64,000 nt of DNA from Lachnospiraceae bacterium (GCA_003507655.1 DNUZ01000024.1:186001-250000); one strand, 5' to 3'. Counted from the stretch's first letter, positions 36,601 to 45,175 are shown. The notes: a model not told the origin generated them from the sequence alone. A program made the numbers and translations.

Positions 36601-37902
36601 ATGAAAATGACATATGAACAGGCAGTTTCATATCTTTATGAGATACCAAAGTTTACGAAAAAAAACGGATTAGAGCATACAAAGGAGCTGTTGCGGAGGC
36701 TAGACATCCGCGAGGAAAATTTTAAGATCATCCATGTGGCGGGAAGCAATGGAAAAGGTAGTGTCTGTCGAGCCATCAGCGAAGTGTTAACGGAGAATCA
36801 GAAAAGCAATGGATTGTTTATTTCACCACATTTAGTAAGAATGGAAGAGCGTTTTTGTATCAATGGAAAAATGTGCTCTGTGGAGGAATTTTTAGAGGCA
36901 TTTCACTGTGTCTATGAAGTCGTAGAACGAATGCAAAAAGAAGGACTTGCACATCCGACTTTTTTTGAATATCTCTTTGGAATGGGAATGTGGATCTTTC
37001 AAAAAAAACGGGTGGAATATCTGGTGCTAGAGACAGGACTAGGAGGCAGGCTCGATTGCACCAACGTTTTTACGCATCCACTGTTAACGATCATTACCTC
37101 GATCAGTTTAGAGCATACCGAGTATCTGGGAGATACGATTGAAAAAATTGCGGCAGAAAAAGCAGGGATCATCAAGCAGGGAGTACCGGTACTCTATGAT
37201 GCCGGCAATGAGAAAGCAGATCAGGTAATCAGCACAAAGGCATCGGCATGTCAGGCAAAAATTTATCCGGTACATAGAAATTCCTTAAAATTTCCTAAAT
37301 TTAATGGGAAATATATTGATTTTTATTTTCAATGTGACTATGATGTAGATACGAAAATTTCGATTCCGTTTGCAGCACCATATCAGATGATGAATATGAC
37401 ACTGGCATATCAGGCGATGAGGATGTTAGAACCGGAAACAGGTATAAAAAAAGAAGAGATTCTAAAAGGAATCCGAAATACCAGATGGCAGGGAAGAATG
37501 CAGGAGGTCGGAGAAAATATTTATTTTGACGGTGCACACAATGTGGCAGGGATTCATGCATTTTTAGATTCCGTTGCATTAATACGACCCCAGAATCCGA
37601 TATTGCTGTTTTCGATGGTATCGGATAAGGACTATGAAAAAGCCATACAGCTTTTAGCCGAGAGGGGACAATGGGAACAAGTCATTGTGACCACGATTTC
37701 AGACAAGCGCGGCATTCCGGCAGAAGACATTGCCAGGATATTTTCCCATTTCGGACAGCAGGCTGTCGTAATTGAGGACAGCAGAAAAGCCTATGAATGG
37801 GCATTAAAAGGTAAGAAACGGGGACAGGCATTGTTTTGTACCGGTTCATTATATTTTATAGGAGAGTTATTAGAGATTACAGGAGGTAAGAACAGTGATT
37901 GA
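36601..37902 (+). CDS. folC: Folylpolyglutamate synthase / dihydrofolate synthase
   Basis: 433 residues, Mur-ligase fold. P-loop V-A-G-S-N-G-K-G-S-V-C near residue 46; T-F-F-E-Y-L near 120 and E-T-G-L-G-G-R-L-D near 147 (family signature); F-D-G-A-H-N-V-A-G near 308 starts the C-terminal domain. It adds Glu to dihydropteroate or folates using ATP. Its last codons overlap the GTG start of the next small gene by 8 bp. Confidence 0.93.
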   Translation: MKMTYEQAVSYLYEIPKFTKKNGLEHTKELLRRLDIREENFKIIHVAGSNGKGSVCRAISEVLTENQKSNGLFISPHLVRMEERFCINGKMCSVEEFLEAFHCVYEVVERMQKEGLAHPTFFEYLFGMGMWIFQKKRVEYLVLETGLGGRLDCTNVFTHPLLTIITSISLEHTEYLGDTIEKIAAEKAGIIKQGVPVLYDAGNEKADQVISTKASACQAKIYPVHRNSLKFPKFNGKYIDFYFQCDYDVDTKISIPFAAPYQMMNMTLAYQAMRMLEPETGIKKEEILKGIRNTRWQGRMQEVGENIYFDGAHNVAGIHAFLDSVALIRPQNPILLFSMVSDKDYEKAIQLLAERGQWEQVIVTTISDKRGIPAEDIARIFSHFGQQAVVIEDSRKAYEWALKGKKRGQALFCTGSLYFIGELLEITGGKNSD

Positions 37903-38038
37903 TTTTGAAGAAGAGTTAAAGAAATTTCAGCCAAGCCTTGAGGTGGAAGAGGCAGAGGAAGCTATTTACAATCAGGATCTGACAGATATGACAGACATCT
38001 TAAAAGAAATGCTTAAAGATATGAAAGGAACAGTATAA
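37895..38038 (+). CDS. 47-residue acidic protein between folC and the TPR gene
   Basis: Starts at GTG 37895 (V/M-I-D-F-E-E-E-L-K-K-F), inside the end of folC, with a perfect AGGAGG 7-9 nt upstream. It stops with TAA at 38036-38038, whose last A begins the ATG of the next gene. The protein is helical and acidic with no membrane segment or cysteine. The two-sided overlap and strong RBS support a real gene translationally coupled to folC and the TPR gene. Function unknown. Confidence 0.72.
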   Translation: MIDFEEELKKFQPSLEVEEAEEAIYNQDLTDMTDILKEMLKDMKGTV

Positions 38039-39510
38039 TGGAATGTTATCGATGCGGAGCAACGCTTGGCAGAGAATCCTTTTGTCCAAGCTGTGGCACA
38101 GATGTAAAAGTATATAAAAAGATCATGCAGACATCGAATGCATATTATAATCAGGCACTTTCACGGGCAGGTGTCAGGGATCTGTCGGGAGCAGTGGAGA
38201 GCCTGAAAAAGAGTCTGCGTTTTAACAAAAAGAATATTCAGGCAAGAAACCTGTTAGGACTGGTATATTTTGAGATGGGAGAGACCGTATCTGCGCTTAG
38301 TGAGTGGGTCATCAGTAAGAATTTTAAACCGGAGAATAATATTGCCGGGGAGTACTTAGATGAGATCCAAAAGAACAGAGCCAGATTAGAATCGATCAAC
38401 CAGACGATCAAGAAATATAATCAGGCATTGCTGTACTGTCATCAGGACAGCAGGGATATGGCGATCATCCAGTTGAAAAAGGTGCTTTCCATGAACCCTA
38501 AGATGGTACAGGGACATCAGTTGTTAGGTCTGCTCTATTTAGAGGAAGGCAATTACGAGCAGGCAGCCAAGGCATTAGAAAAAGCACATGCCATTGATAC
38601 GAACAATACCACAACACTTCGTTATATGAAGGAGTTAGATGACCGTGCAAAAGCATCGGGAACGACGTTAAAGGACAAAAATAAAAAGACGGTTTCCTAT
38701 CAGAGTGGAAACGATACGATCATCCGTCCGGTTTCTAATTTTAAGGAGAGCAGTTCCGGTTCTACGGTATTAAATATTGCGATCGGTCTGATCGTAGGAG
38801 TGCTGATCACCTGCTTTTTAGTAGTTCCGGGAGTTAGACAGAGTGCGAAATCCAATGCAAAGAACGAGGTGTTACAGGCAAATGATTCCCTTTCATCAAA
38901 GAATCAGGAAATCAAGACACTGCAGGCAAAAGTAGATGAACTGAATGGAAAGATTTCAGACGAGCAGAACAGTGCGGACAGTGCCGATGGAAAAGTGGCA
39001 ACTTATCAACAGCTTTTAACTGCTTATGCAGCATATCGTGATGGCAATAAGACAGCGGCAGGAGATGCCCTTGGCAATGTAAATGCGGAATATTTAGATG
39101 ACGAGTCAAAGAAGATCTACGATGCAGTTAACAGTGAAGTGAACAGCGAGTATTTAGCTTCTACCTATCAGGATGCTTACCAGAAATACAGCAGCCTGAA
39201 CTATGCAGAAGCGGCAGCAGGCTTCCAGAAGATCATCGATATGGATGAGAACTATCATGACGGTTATGCACTGTATTACCTTGCACAGTCCTATCGCAAG
39301 AATAACGATATTGACAATGCAAGAACTTACTACCAGAAGGTGGTGGAATTATATCCGAATACGGAGCGTTCCTCAAGAGCACAGAAATATTTAGATGAAT
39401 TTGGTACAGCGGAAGCGGACCCAGCAAATCCGGATGATGCAGCGGATGAAAATACAAGAGATACAACAACTGGAGATACCGGTAATACGGATATTCCGGG
39501 AATTGAATAG
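38038..39510 (+). CDS. Membrane TPR protein with N-terminal zinc ribbon
   Basis: 490 residues. An N-terminal C-x-x-C / C-x-x-C ribbon (C3, C6, C16, C19) is followed by cytosolic TPR repeats (about 35-205; A-R-N-L-L-G-L-V-Y, G-H-Q-L-L-G-L-L-Y). One membrane helix spans about 240-264 (A-I-G-L-I-V-G-V-L). Outside come a short coiled coil (about 280-315) and a second TPR block (about 375-465; Y-Y-L-A-Q-S-Y). The C-terminus is an Asp/Thr-rich tail. The order suggests an adaptor that scaffolds proteins on both sides of the membrane. It is likely to be co-transcribed with folC. Confidence 0.78.
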   Translation: MECYRCGATLGRESFCPSCGTDVKVYKKIMQTSNAYYNQALSRAGVRDLSGAVESLKKSLRFNKKNIQARNLLGLVYFEMGETVSALSEWVISKNFKPENNIAGEYLDEIQKNRARLESINQTIKKYNQALLYCHQDSRDMAIIQLKKVLSMNPKMVQGHQLLGLLYLEEGNYEQAAKALEKAHAIDTNNTTTLRYMKELDDRAKASGTTLKDKNKKTVSYQSGNDTIIRPVSNFKESSSGSTVLNIAIGLIVGVLITCFLVVPGVRQSAKSNAKNEVLQANDSLSSKNQEIKTLQAKVDELNGKISDEQNSADSADGKVATYQQLLTAYAAYRDGNKTAAGDALGNVNAEYLDDESKKIYDAVNSEVNSEYLASTYQDAYQKYSSLNYAEAAAGFQKIIDMDENYHDGYALYYLAQSYRKNNDIDNARTYYQKVVELYPNTERSSRAQKYLDEFGTAEADPANPDDAADENTRDTTTGDTGNTDIPGIE

Positions 39511-39533
39511 TGGTACAATATAGGAACAATACA

Positions 39534-39566
39534 AAAGACATCAGGCTTTTTGCCCGGTGTCTTTTT
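39534..39566 (+). terminator. Terminator before the spoIIA operon
   Basis: AAGACATCAGG pairs imperfectly with CCCGGTGTCTT, and a T-run follows (CTTTTTG). It separates the folC unit from spoIIA. Confidence 0.8.
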
Positions 39567-39661
39567 GATTATAAAAAATGCTCCATAGTGCAGCAGTTTT
39601 TATGATATGAAACCAATCTATGATACAAGAAAAAATTATAAGAAAGATAGAGGAGAGGTAT

Positions 39662-39985
39662 ATGATATTTCAGTATGAATTAAAAGACAACAGTCTTCGG
39701 GTCATGGTGCCAAAAGAACTTGATCACCACAGTTCCATTGATCTGCGTTCGCAAACGGATATGTTACTTCAAACGTATCATGTGAAAAATCTGGTTTTTG
39801 ATTTTAAAGATACGGAGTTTATGGACAGCTCCGGAATCGGCATGATGATCGGGCGGTGCAAAAACATGGATTTTACGGGTGGAGAAGTTCGGGCAGAGCA
39901 TATGAATGGACGTATCCGAAAGATTTTTTTGTTGTCAGGATTGCATAAAATGGTAAAGATTGAGGAAGGCGGAGAAGAAGAATGA
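39662..39985 (+). CDS. spoIIAA: Anti-sigma F factor antagonist SpoIIAA
   Basis: 107 residues from ATG 39662; GAGGAGAGG lies 4-12 nt upstream, and an earlier ATG (39620) has no RBS. STAS fold with F-M-D-S-S-G-I-G-M-M, whose second Ser is the site phosphorylated by SpoIIAB. Unphosphorylated SpoIIAA frees sigma-F in the forespore. It overlaps spoIIAB by 4 bp (ATGA). Confidence 0.93.
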   Translation: MIFQYELKDNSLRVMVPKELDHHSSIDLRSQTDMLLQTYHVKNLVFDFKDTEFMDSSGIGMMIGRCKNMDFTGGEVRAEHMNGRIRKIFLLSGLHKMVKIEEGGEEE

Positions 39986-40416
39986 GAAAAAATGAGATGT
40001 ATATGAGTTTTTTGGCAGATTCCGTGAATGAGAGTCTTGCGCGTATTACCGTTGCGGCATTTGCAATGGAGTTAAATCCTACGATGGAGGAAATTGAAGA
40101 TATCCGCACTTCCGTTTCGGAGGCGGTGACAAACGCAATTATCCATGGCTACGAAGAAAAAGAAGGAATGGTAGAGATCCACTGTGTACTCTTAGACCGG
40201 TTATTACATATTGAGATCAAGGATAACGGAAAAGGAATTCCTGATGTGGAAAAAGCAAAACAGCCGTTTTATACGACAAAACCGGAGTGTGAGCGTTCCG
40301 GAATGGGGTTTGCTTTTATGGAGGCATTTATGGATTCCGTGAAAGTGGAGTCTGAGCTGCATATCGGAACTAGGATTACGATGGAAAAGGAGATAGGGAA
40401 AGTAGAGGATGAGTGA
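39982..40416 (+). CDS. spoIIAB: Anti-sigma F factor SpoIIAB (serine kinase)
   Basis: 144 residues of the GHKL ATPase family: N-box E-A-V-T-N-A-I-I-H-G-Y near residue 44, G1 D-N-G-K-G-I-P-D near 78, and G2 S-G-M-G-F-A-F-M near 104. It binds and blocks sigma-F and phosphorylates SpoIIAA. Overlaps both neighbours (ATGA with spoIIAA; 8 bp with sigF). Confidence 0.94.
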   Translation: MRKNEMYMSFLADSVNESLARITVAAFAMELNPTMEEIEDIRTSVSEAVTNAIIHGYEEKEGMVEIHCVLLDRLLHIEIKDNGKGIPDVEKAKQPFYTTKPECERSGMGFAFMEAFMDSVKVESELHIGTRITMEKEIGKVEDE

Positions 40417-41164
40417 TTTTACGGAAAGGCTTACCAGGGCACATACAGGAGATGAAAAGGCCAGGGAAGAGCTGATTCTGGAGAATCGTCCGTTAGTCTA
40501 TGCGGTGGTCAAGCGTTTTGAGTACCGGGGCTATGACAGGGAAGAACTCTTTCAGATCGGAATGATAGGTCTGATGAAAGCGATTGATCGTTTTGATACA
40601 AAGTACGAGGTGGCATTTTCCACCTATGCCGTACCGTTGATCACGGGGGAATTGAAACGTTTTTTTCGGGATAATTCCATGATGAAGGTTTCGAGAGGTT
40701 TAAAGGAACAGGGATACCATATTGCAAAAGCAAGGGAAAAAATTGAGCAGGAAAAAGGCAGGGATGCCACCTTAGAGGAAATTTCAAAAGAGACGGGGCT
40801 TAGTACCGAGGAAATCCTTATGGCAACGGAGGCGAATCGGGAAGTCTCTTCTTTATCGCAGAGCATTTATGAAAAAGACGGCAGTGAGATTTCGTTAGAA
40901 GAGCAGTTGTCTGCAAAAGGCGGGGCAGTTCCGGCAGGGAGTGACCAGTCCGGGGAAGGAGATTATGAAAAAGAATTTGTGGTCAACCGGATCTTAGTGG
41001 AGCAGCTTTTAGGAGAGTTAAACGAAAAAGAGCGGAAGCTGATCACGCTGCGGTATTTTGAAGAAAAAACACAGGTACAGGCTGCAAAGGAATTAGGGGT
41101 CAGCCAGGTACAGGTTTCGCGTTTAGAAAAGAAGATCCTATTGAGGCTGCGAAAGCGTGTCTAA
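40409..41164 (+). CDS. sigF: RNA polymerase sigma-F factor
   Basis: 251 residues, the normal sigma-F size. Region 2 runs about 20-90 (F-Q-I-G-M-I-G-L-M-K-A-I-D-R-F), region 3 about 100-150 and region 4 about 195-248 (I-T-L-R-Y-F-E-E-K-T-Q and S-Q-V-Q-V-S-R-L-E). Directs the first forespore gene set. The order spoIIAA-spoIIAB-sigF with overlaps is the classical sporulation operon and shows sporulation ancestry, but not by itself that this strain still sporulates. Confidence 0.94.
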   Translation: MSDFTERLTRAHTGDEKAREELILENRPLVYAVVKRFEYRGYDREELFQIGMIGLMKAIDRFDTKYEVAFSTYAVPLITGELKRFFRDNSMMKVSRGLKEQGYHIAKAREKIEQEKGRDATLEEISKETGLSTEEILMATEANREVSSLSQSIYEKDGSEISLEEQLSAKGGAVPAGSDQSGEGDYEKEFVVNRILVEQLLGELNEKERKLITLRYFEEKTQVQAAKELGVSQVQVSRLEKKILLRLRKRV

Positions 41165-41225
41165 AGAAAAAAGAAGAGTCATCCGATATTATTTACAAAT
41201 AGGAACAATCATGTGGGGTGACAAT

Positions 41226-42281
41226 ATGAGCAGGATAACATCGTATGGAAAGCAGAGCATAACGGATTTATTAGGAAAAATGAATCAGGCAGAGAATGCA
41301 ATAAATCAGGCGGATAAAACAGAAGATGGAAAGAGTACAAAAAAAGATAAGAGCAAAGTATTTGCAGGCGACCTGAATCTGATTGATGATCCGGTAACTA
41401 AAAAACGGAAAGAGGCACAGCAAAAAGCTCTGAAGGTCGTAAAGGATGCCTGGGATATCGACCGTTCTATTGATGCGGATATCCAGGAGCAAAGAGATCA
41501 CTATGACAAAATGAAGACTTTGTACAGTGAGGCACAGGATGAGGTTTTAAAGATCAATGACCAAAAAAAGGCATTGAGAGAGCAGCACATGGTAGAGCCG
41601 GATTCCCAGGAACAAAAAGATTTAGAACTCTTAGAGAAAAGACAGGTTTGCATGAGTGGAAAATTCAATATTGAGTTGACCGAGGAGGAGTGGAAACGCT
41701 GTGAAGAAATCGATAAGGCTGGACTGACCAACTACCAGGAACAGGCATTAGAATTAAATAAACGGAGTATCCATTTCCGGAAGGAACTCAAGGAAGCCCA
41801 AAAGGGTATGAAGGAGGATGTAGCCAAGATCAAGGCAATCCGTTTGGAACGTTTGAAGTCAGATCCTATGGTAGAAGCAGAGAAAAATGCAGATCAGATC
41901 ATGGAAAATGCGAGCAAGGAAATTATCGGTCTGTTGAAACAGGAAGCCATAGACAACATGGATGAAAAGCAGCAGGAAGCTGAAGAAAAGGCGAAAGATA
42001 CCAAGGAAGAGAAGAAAGAGGAAGAAAAAAAGTTAGAGGAGCAGAAGTTAGAACGGGCAAAACAGGAAGCTATGATGATGCAGACCAAAGAAGCGGCAAG
42101 AAAAATCCGGGCACAGCAGAAGCGCGTGGAGGCATCGGATGTGGATATGGGAGAGATCGTGACCCTTGCAAGAGACTACCGTCAGCCGGAAAATGTGTCG
42201 CAGACTTTGAATGAGATCAAGAATAATATGAAACTGTTAGAGGCGGATTTGAAGGGAATCCAGGTGGATGAAGAGGGATAA
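41226..42281 (+). CDS. Coiled-coil protein of unknown function
   Basis: 351 residues from ATG 41226 (GGGGTG upstream); a start at 41157 would overlap sigF by 8 bp and adds 23 residues of unlike composition. Mostly charged heptads: about 70-140, 175-235 and a Glu/Lys-rich stretch about 240-320 (A-E-E-K-A-K-D-T-K-E-E-K-K-E). No signal peptide, membrane helix or known catalytic motif seen. It follows sigF by 62 bp without a terminator, so it may share that transcript. I do not recognise the family; a forespore or structural role is only a guess. Confidence 0.65.
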   Translation: MSRITSYGKQSITDLLGKMNQAENAINQADKTEDGKSTKKDKSKVFAGDLNLIDDPVTKKRKEAQQKALKVVKDAWDIDRSIDADIQEQRDHYDKMKTLYSEAQDEVLKINDQKKALREQHMVEPDSQEQKDLELLEKRQVCMSGKFNIELTEEEWKRCEEIDKAGLTNYQEQALELNKRSIHFRKELKEAQKGMKEDVAKIKAIRLERLKSDPMVEAEKNADQIMENASKEIIGLLKQEAIDNMDEKQQEAEEKAKDTKEEKKEEEKKLEEQKLERAKQEAMMMQTKEAARKIRAQQKRVEASDVDMGEIVTLARDYRQPENVSQTLNEIKNNMKLLEADLKGIQVDEEG

Positions 42282-42297
42282 GAAATATTCATTGTCA

Positions 42298-42437
42298 CTG
42301 GTTCGACCAGCAACCAGAAGGGGCGTATTCACGAAAAAATCACGAAAAATATGTAAAAAGTAGTAGAAAATCGTTAAAAAACTTGTAATTTCATTAAAAA
42401 AGTATTAAAATTGGACTCATCGGCTGGTATGACCAGC
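42298..42437. promoter_or_regulatory. Two copies of a CTGGTNNGACCAGC palindrome before the DUF5692-like gene
   Basis: CTGGTTCGACCAGC (42298-42311) and CTGGTATGACCAGC (42424-42437), each an inverted repeat of CTGGT/ACCAG with a 3-bp centre, 126 bp apart start to start. The AT-rich stretch between them could hold the promoter. A pair of operators, or small hairpins in the leader, are the two readings. Confidence 0.5.
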
Positions 42438-42483
42438 CAAAGAATATCATATATTTAAGTAGCATTGAAGGAGGAAAGAAGAT

Positions 42484-43542
42484 ATGTTATTCAACCTTTA
42501 TGGCGATAACGCCATGTGGCAGCTTCTCGGATGGGTCCTGGTATTTGCCGGATTAGTTATCTGTAATGAAATTGCCCGTCGTACAAAAGCAGGAGGAGTA
42601 TTCTTTTTCCTGATCTTACCACTTGCATTGACAGTTTATTTTATTGCCATCGCAGTAGGCGCAGCAAACGGCGCAGAGTGGGCATTAAACAACCAGACAC
42701 ATAAATACATGAACGGTTGGTTCCATTATGCGAAGCTGTATGCAGCAGTAGCAGGATGTATTGGTTTCATGATGCTCAAATACAAATGGGGCATTGGAAA
42801 GAAAGAATGGTTTAAACCATTCCCATTCATCATCGTAGCAATTAACATTTTAATCGCAGTATGTTCTGACTTTGAGTCTGCGATCAGAGGTGCACAGGCA
42901 TTTGCTGAGACCGGTTCCAGATACTGGTTATCTAACGAGGGCGTATGGCTCTACGGTGGATGGTGGAACTGGGTAAACGGTATTGCCGGAATTCTTAACA
43001 TCTTCTGTATGACAGGATGGTGGGGAATCTACACATCCAAGAAAAAAGATGATATGTTATGGCCTGATATGACATGGCAGTTCATCTTAGCATACGATGT
43101 ATGGAACTTTACTTATACATACCTGAACCTTCCTACACATAGCTGGTACTGTGGTATTGCATTATTATTAGCACCTACATTCGCAGCAATGTTCTGGAAC
43201 AAGGGTGGTTGGATCCAGAACCGTGCAAATACTTTAGCAACATGGTGTATGTTCGCACAGGTATTCCCATTATTCCAGGTAGGATCTAAGTTTGCAGTAT
43301 TACCATCTCTTTATGGAAAAGAGTGGACAAATGGTTTAGAGTTAGCTACAGCAGCTCAGCCTGCATATGCAAACCCAACAGCTCAGGGTGTAATGGCAAT
43401 CCTTGCAATCGTTGTAAACGTACTTTGCATTACCATTATCATCAAACGTTCTCTTGAGCAGAAGAAGAACCCATACAAGAACGAAATCTTTACAGATCAG
43501 AAAGACTTCCAGATTGCTATGGCAAGAGCTGAAGAGCAGTAA
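42484..43542 (+). CDS. Polytopic membrane protein, DUF5692-like
   Basis: 352 residues, about ten hydrophobic segments, many Trp and Gly (G-G-W-W-N-W-V-N-G near residue 160, M-T-G-W-W-G-I-Y). Both ends appear soluble or amphipathic; no signal peptide is cut. From memory it resembles the DUF5692 family of Clostridia; I cannot confirm this without a search. Codon use resembles that of the glycerol operon, suggesting strong expression. AAGGAGGAAAGAAG is the RBS and a terminator follows, so it is a single-gene unit. Transport or sensing is possible; no substrate motif is known to me. Confidence 0.65.
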   Translation: MLFNLYGDNAMWQLLGWVLVFAGLVICNEIARRTKAGGVFFFLILPLALTVYFIAIAVGAANGAEWALNNQTHKYMNGWFHYAKLYAAVAGCIGFMMLKYKWGIGKKEWFKPFPFIIVAINILIAVCSDFESAIRGAQAFAETGSRYWLSNEGVWLYGGWWNWVNGIAGILNIFCMTGWWGIYTSKKKDDMLWPDMTWQFILAYDVWNFTYTYLNLPTHSWYCGIALLLAPTFAAMFWNKGGWIQNRANTLATWCMFAQVFPLFQVGSKFAVLPSLYGKEWTNGLELATAAQPAYANPTAQGVMAILAIVVNVLCITIIIKRSLEQKKNPYKNEIFTDQKDFQIAMARAEEQ

Positions 43543-43559
43543 GAAGAATAGAAATTGTG

Positions 43560-43595
43560 AGAAGACATGGAGGAAACTCTGTGTCTTCTTTTTTG
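43560..43595 (+). terminator. Terminator after the DUF5692-like gene
   Basis: AGAAGACA (43560-43567) pairs with TGTCTTCT (43582-43589), followed by TTTTT. Confidence 0.9.
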
Positions 43596-43621
43596 TGTGA
43601 TCTGTTAGGAAGGGTAATGTT

Positions 43622-43780
43622 CAGCGAGCTCCTGACGATTATTCCAGGTTTCCTTGTGCTAAGCATTCCGATGAACCTCCTTAAAAGCAGGAAGCGTGTT
43701 CGCCAGAGGGCTCCACGCTTCCGGGAGTTTCATCTCCATAGCACAAAAAGAAACTTTTCATAATCGTCGGGAGCTCGCTG
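43622..43780 (+). repeat. Structured palindromic element B1 (159 bp)
   Basis: Outer arms of 21 nt (43622-43642 and 43760-43780) pair with one G-U pair. Inside, GTTTCCTTGTGC pairs with GCACAAAAAGAAAC, GATGAACCTCC pairs with GGAGTTTCATC, and a central hairpin has arms GGAAGCGTG (43690-43698) and CACGCTTCC (43714-43722) around TTCGCCAGAGGGCTC. B2 at 52620 has the same inner sequence but a wholly different, still self-complementary outer arm. Confidence 0.78.
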
Positions 43781-44010
43781 GGATATACGCTTTCTAATGT
43801 GGTTGGGGGAGGAAGGAGTTCTACGTTGAGATTTTTGAGAAGGTGCTGCCGAGTAATTGTGGTGAAATAGAACTAGATATATTATATGTAAAACGGTCTT
43901 GATTTCAGAAATGGGATATGTTATGTAAATCTAATGATTTATAGAACATTTAGAGACCATTTACAAACAAGTCATAAATCATCTTAAATTTTCCATATAA
44001 ACACAATGTA

Positions 44011-44184
44011 GCTGTCCTCGACTATCCTCACAGACAGTTGCGAGGCTTCCGTCGTGAGGAGCACACTGCCGCTCATGTTTTGTGCCTGTTTGAGCCTGTA
44101 GGGCGAGTTGCACAAAACATGAGTAAAAAGGCGTGGGCGACGAACAGGAAACGCAGCATGTCAGTGGGGATAGCCGAAAACAGC
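44011..44184 (-). repeat. Structured palindromic element C (174 bp)
   Basis: Outer arms (about 44011-44042 and 44150-44184) pair over about 30 positions, including CTATCC/GGATAG and GACA/TGTC. A perfect 14-bp hairpin (CTCATGTTTTGTGC, 44072-44085, with 44110-44123) carries a loop which, read on the - strand, contains TCGCCCTACAGGCTC. This matches the TTCGCC...GGCTC loop of elements A and B, so C belongs to the same group in the - orientation. Confidence 0.68.
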
Positions 44185-44323
44185 GTATGATATAAAGATA
44201 AGTATCTAAATCAAAATAGACGATATTTTAAAACTGTCAGAAAATCTTGATACAATTCCGCCGAAATCCATAAAAAAGTAACGAGCCAGAAAAATCTTTT
44301 TCTGTCTCTCCCTTCATTCACAC

Positions 44324-44351
44324 TTTACAGAACTCAAAATCAGTGTATAAT
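44324..44351 (+). promoter_or_regulatory. Promoter of the YoaK-like gene
   Basis: TTTACA (44324-44329), 16 bp, TATAAT (44346-44351). The -10 box lies before the preferred start at 44385. Confidence 0.65.
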
Positions 44352-44384
44352 GTAGTGCGGGAAGGGAGAGAGGAGCGTGATGGA

Positions 44385-45086
44385 ATGGCAGGTTTGGAGA
44401 ATCCTGTAGAGGAATTGATCGTAGAAAACAAGCAGATGTCGGAAGCATTTTGTAATAGCCTGTTTTTAGCGTTATCGGGAGGATTTCAGGATGCCTATAC
44501 CTACAATTCAAGAGGCAAGGTGTTTTCAAACGCACAGACTGGCAATGTGGTACTGATGAGCCAGCATTTTATGGAGGGACGCTGGCAGGAAGGAATCCGT
44601 TATCTGCTGCCACTGTTGGCATTTGCGGTGGGAGTGTTTATTGCAGAGAGGATACAGTATCGGCACCGATATGCAAAACGTCTGCATTGGAGACAGGGCA
44701 TTTTGTTAGCGGAGATCGCCATTCTGTTTATCGTAGGTTTTATGCCTGAAAAATGGAATCTTCCGGCAACGATCATGGTATCTTTTGCATGTGCTATGCA
44801 GGTACAGACCTTCCGGAAAGTCGGAGGTTATTCCTATGCAAGTACCATGTGTATCGGAAATTTAAGGAGTGGTACCGCAGCATTGTCCGTTTGGTACAGG
44901 GAGAAAAAACCGGAGCAGTTAGAGCAGGCACTTTACTATTTTGGAATCATCTTCTTTTTTGCCATAGGAGCAGGAATCGGTGGAATCTTATCCATAAGAT
45001 TTGGTTTACATATCATATGGGTTTCCTGCGTCTTTTTATTGATCAGTTTTAGCCTGATGTTTGTAGAAACTTTAAAGAAAAAGTAA
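44385..45086 (+). CDS. YoaK/DUF1275 family membrane protein
   Basis: 233 residues from ATG 44385; GAGAGGAG at 44366-44374 and the -10 box at 44346 exclude the earlier in-frame ATG at 44343. Six hydrophobic helices; N-A-Q-T-G-N-V-V-L near residue 45 and the S-Y-A-S-T-M-C-I-G-N-L-R-S-G-T segment near 147 are family marks. DUF1275 proteins are inner-membrane proteins of unknown, possibly transport, function. Monocistronic by layout. Confidence 0.82.
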   Translation: MAGLENPVEELIVENKQMSEAFCNSLFLALSGGFQDAYTYNSRGKVFSNAQTGNVVLMSQHFMEGRWQEGIRYLLPLLAFAVGVFIAERIQYRHRYAKRLHWRQGILLAEIAILFIVGFMPEKWNLPATIMVSFACAMQVQTFRKVGGYSYASTMCIGNLRSGTAALSVWYREKKPEQLEQALYYFGIIFFFAIGAGIGGILSIRFGLHIIWVSCVFLLISFSLMFVETLKKK

Positions 45087-45175
45087 AAAATAAGACGGAT
45101 ACACCAAAAGAACGTTGAAATAAGGAATTATGCGAATTTTTTACATAAAAATGCGTAAAAGTAAAAATTTCACAG

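Larger units (their letters stand above)
43596..44384. other. Gene-free region of about 790 bp with structured elements B1 and C
   Basis: No credible gene. Contents in order: element B1 (43622-43780), an AT-rich stretch with a 9-bp inverted repeat ATGATTTAT/ATAAATCAT (about 43931 and 43975), element C (44011-44184), and the promoter of the YoaK-like gene (44324-44351). Confidence 0.7.

Noticed and set aside
43557-43763. A 68-codon open frame
   Set aside because: It covers the terminator and element B1; the frame follows from the palindrome, not from coding.
43830-43870. Resemblance of GGTGCTGCCGAGTAA to the start of SRP RNA
   Set aside because: The rest of the SRP Alu and S domains is missing.
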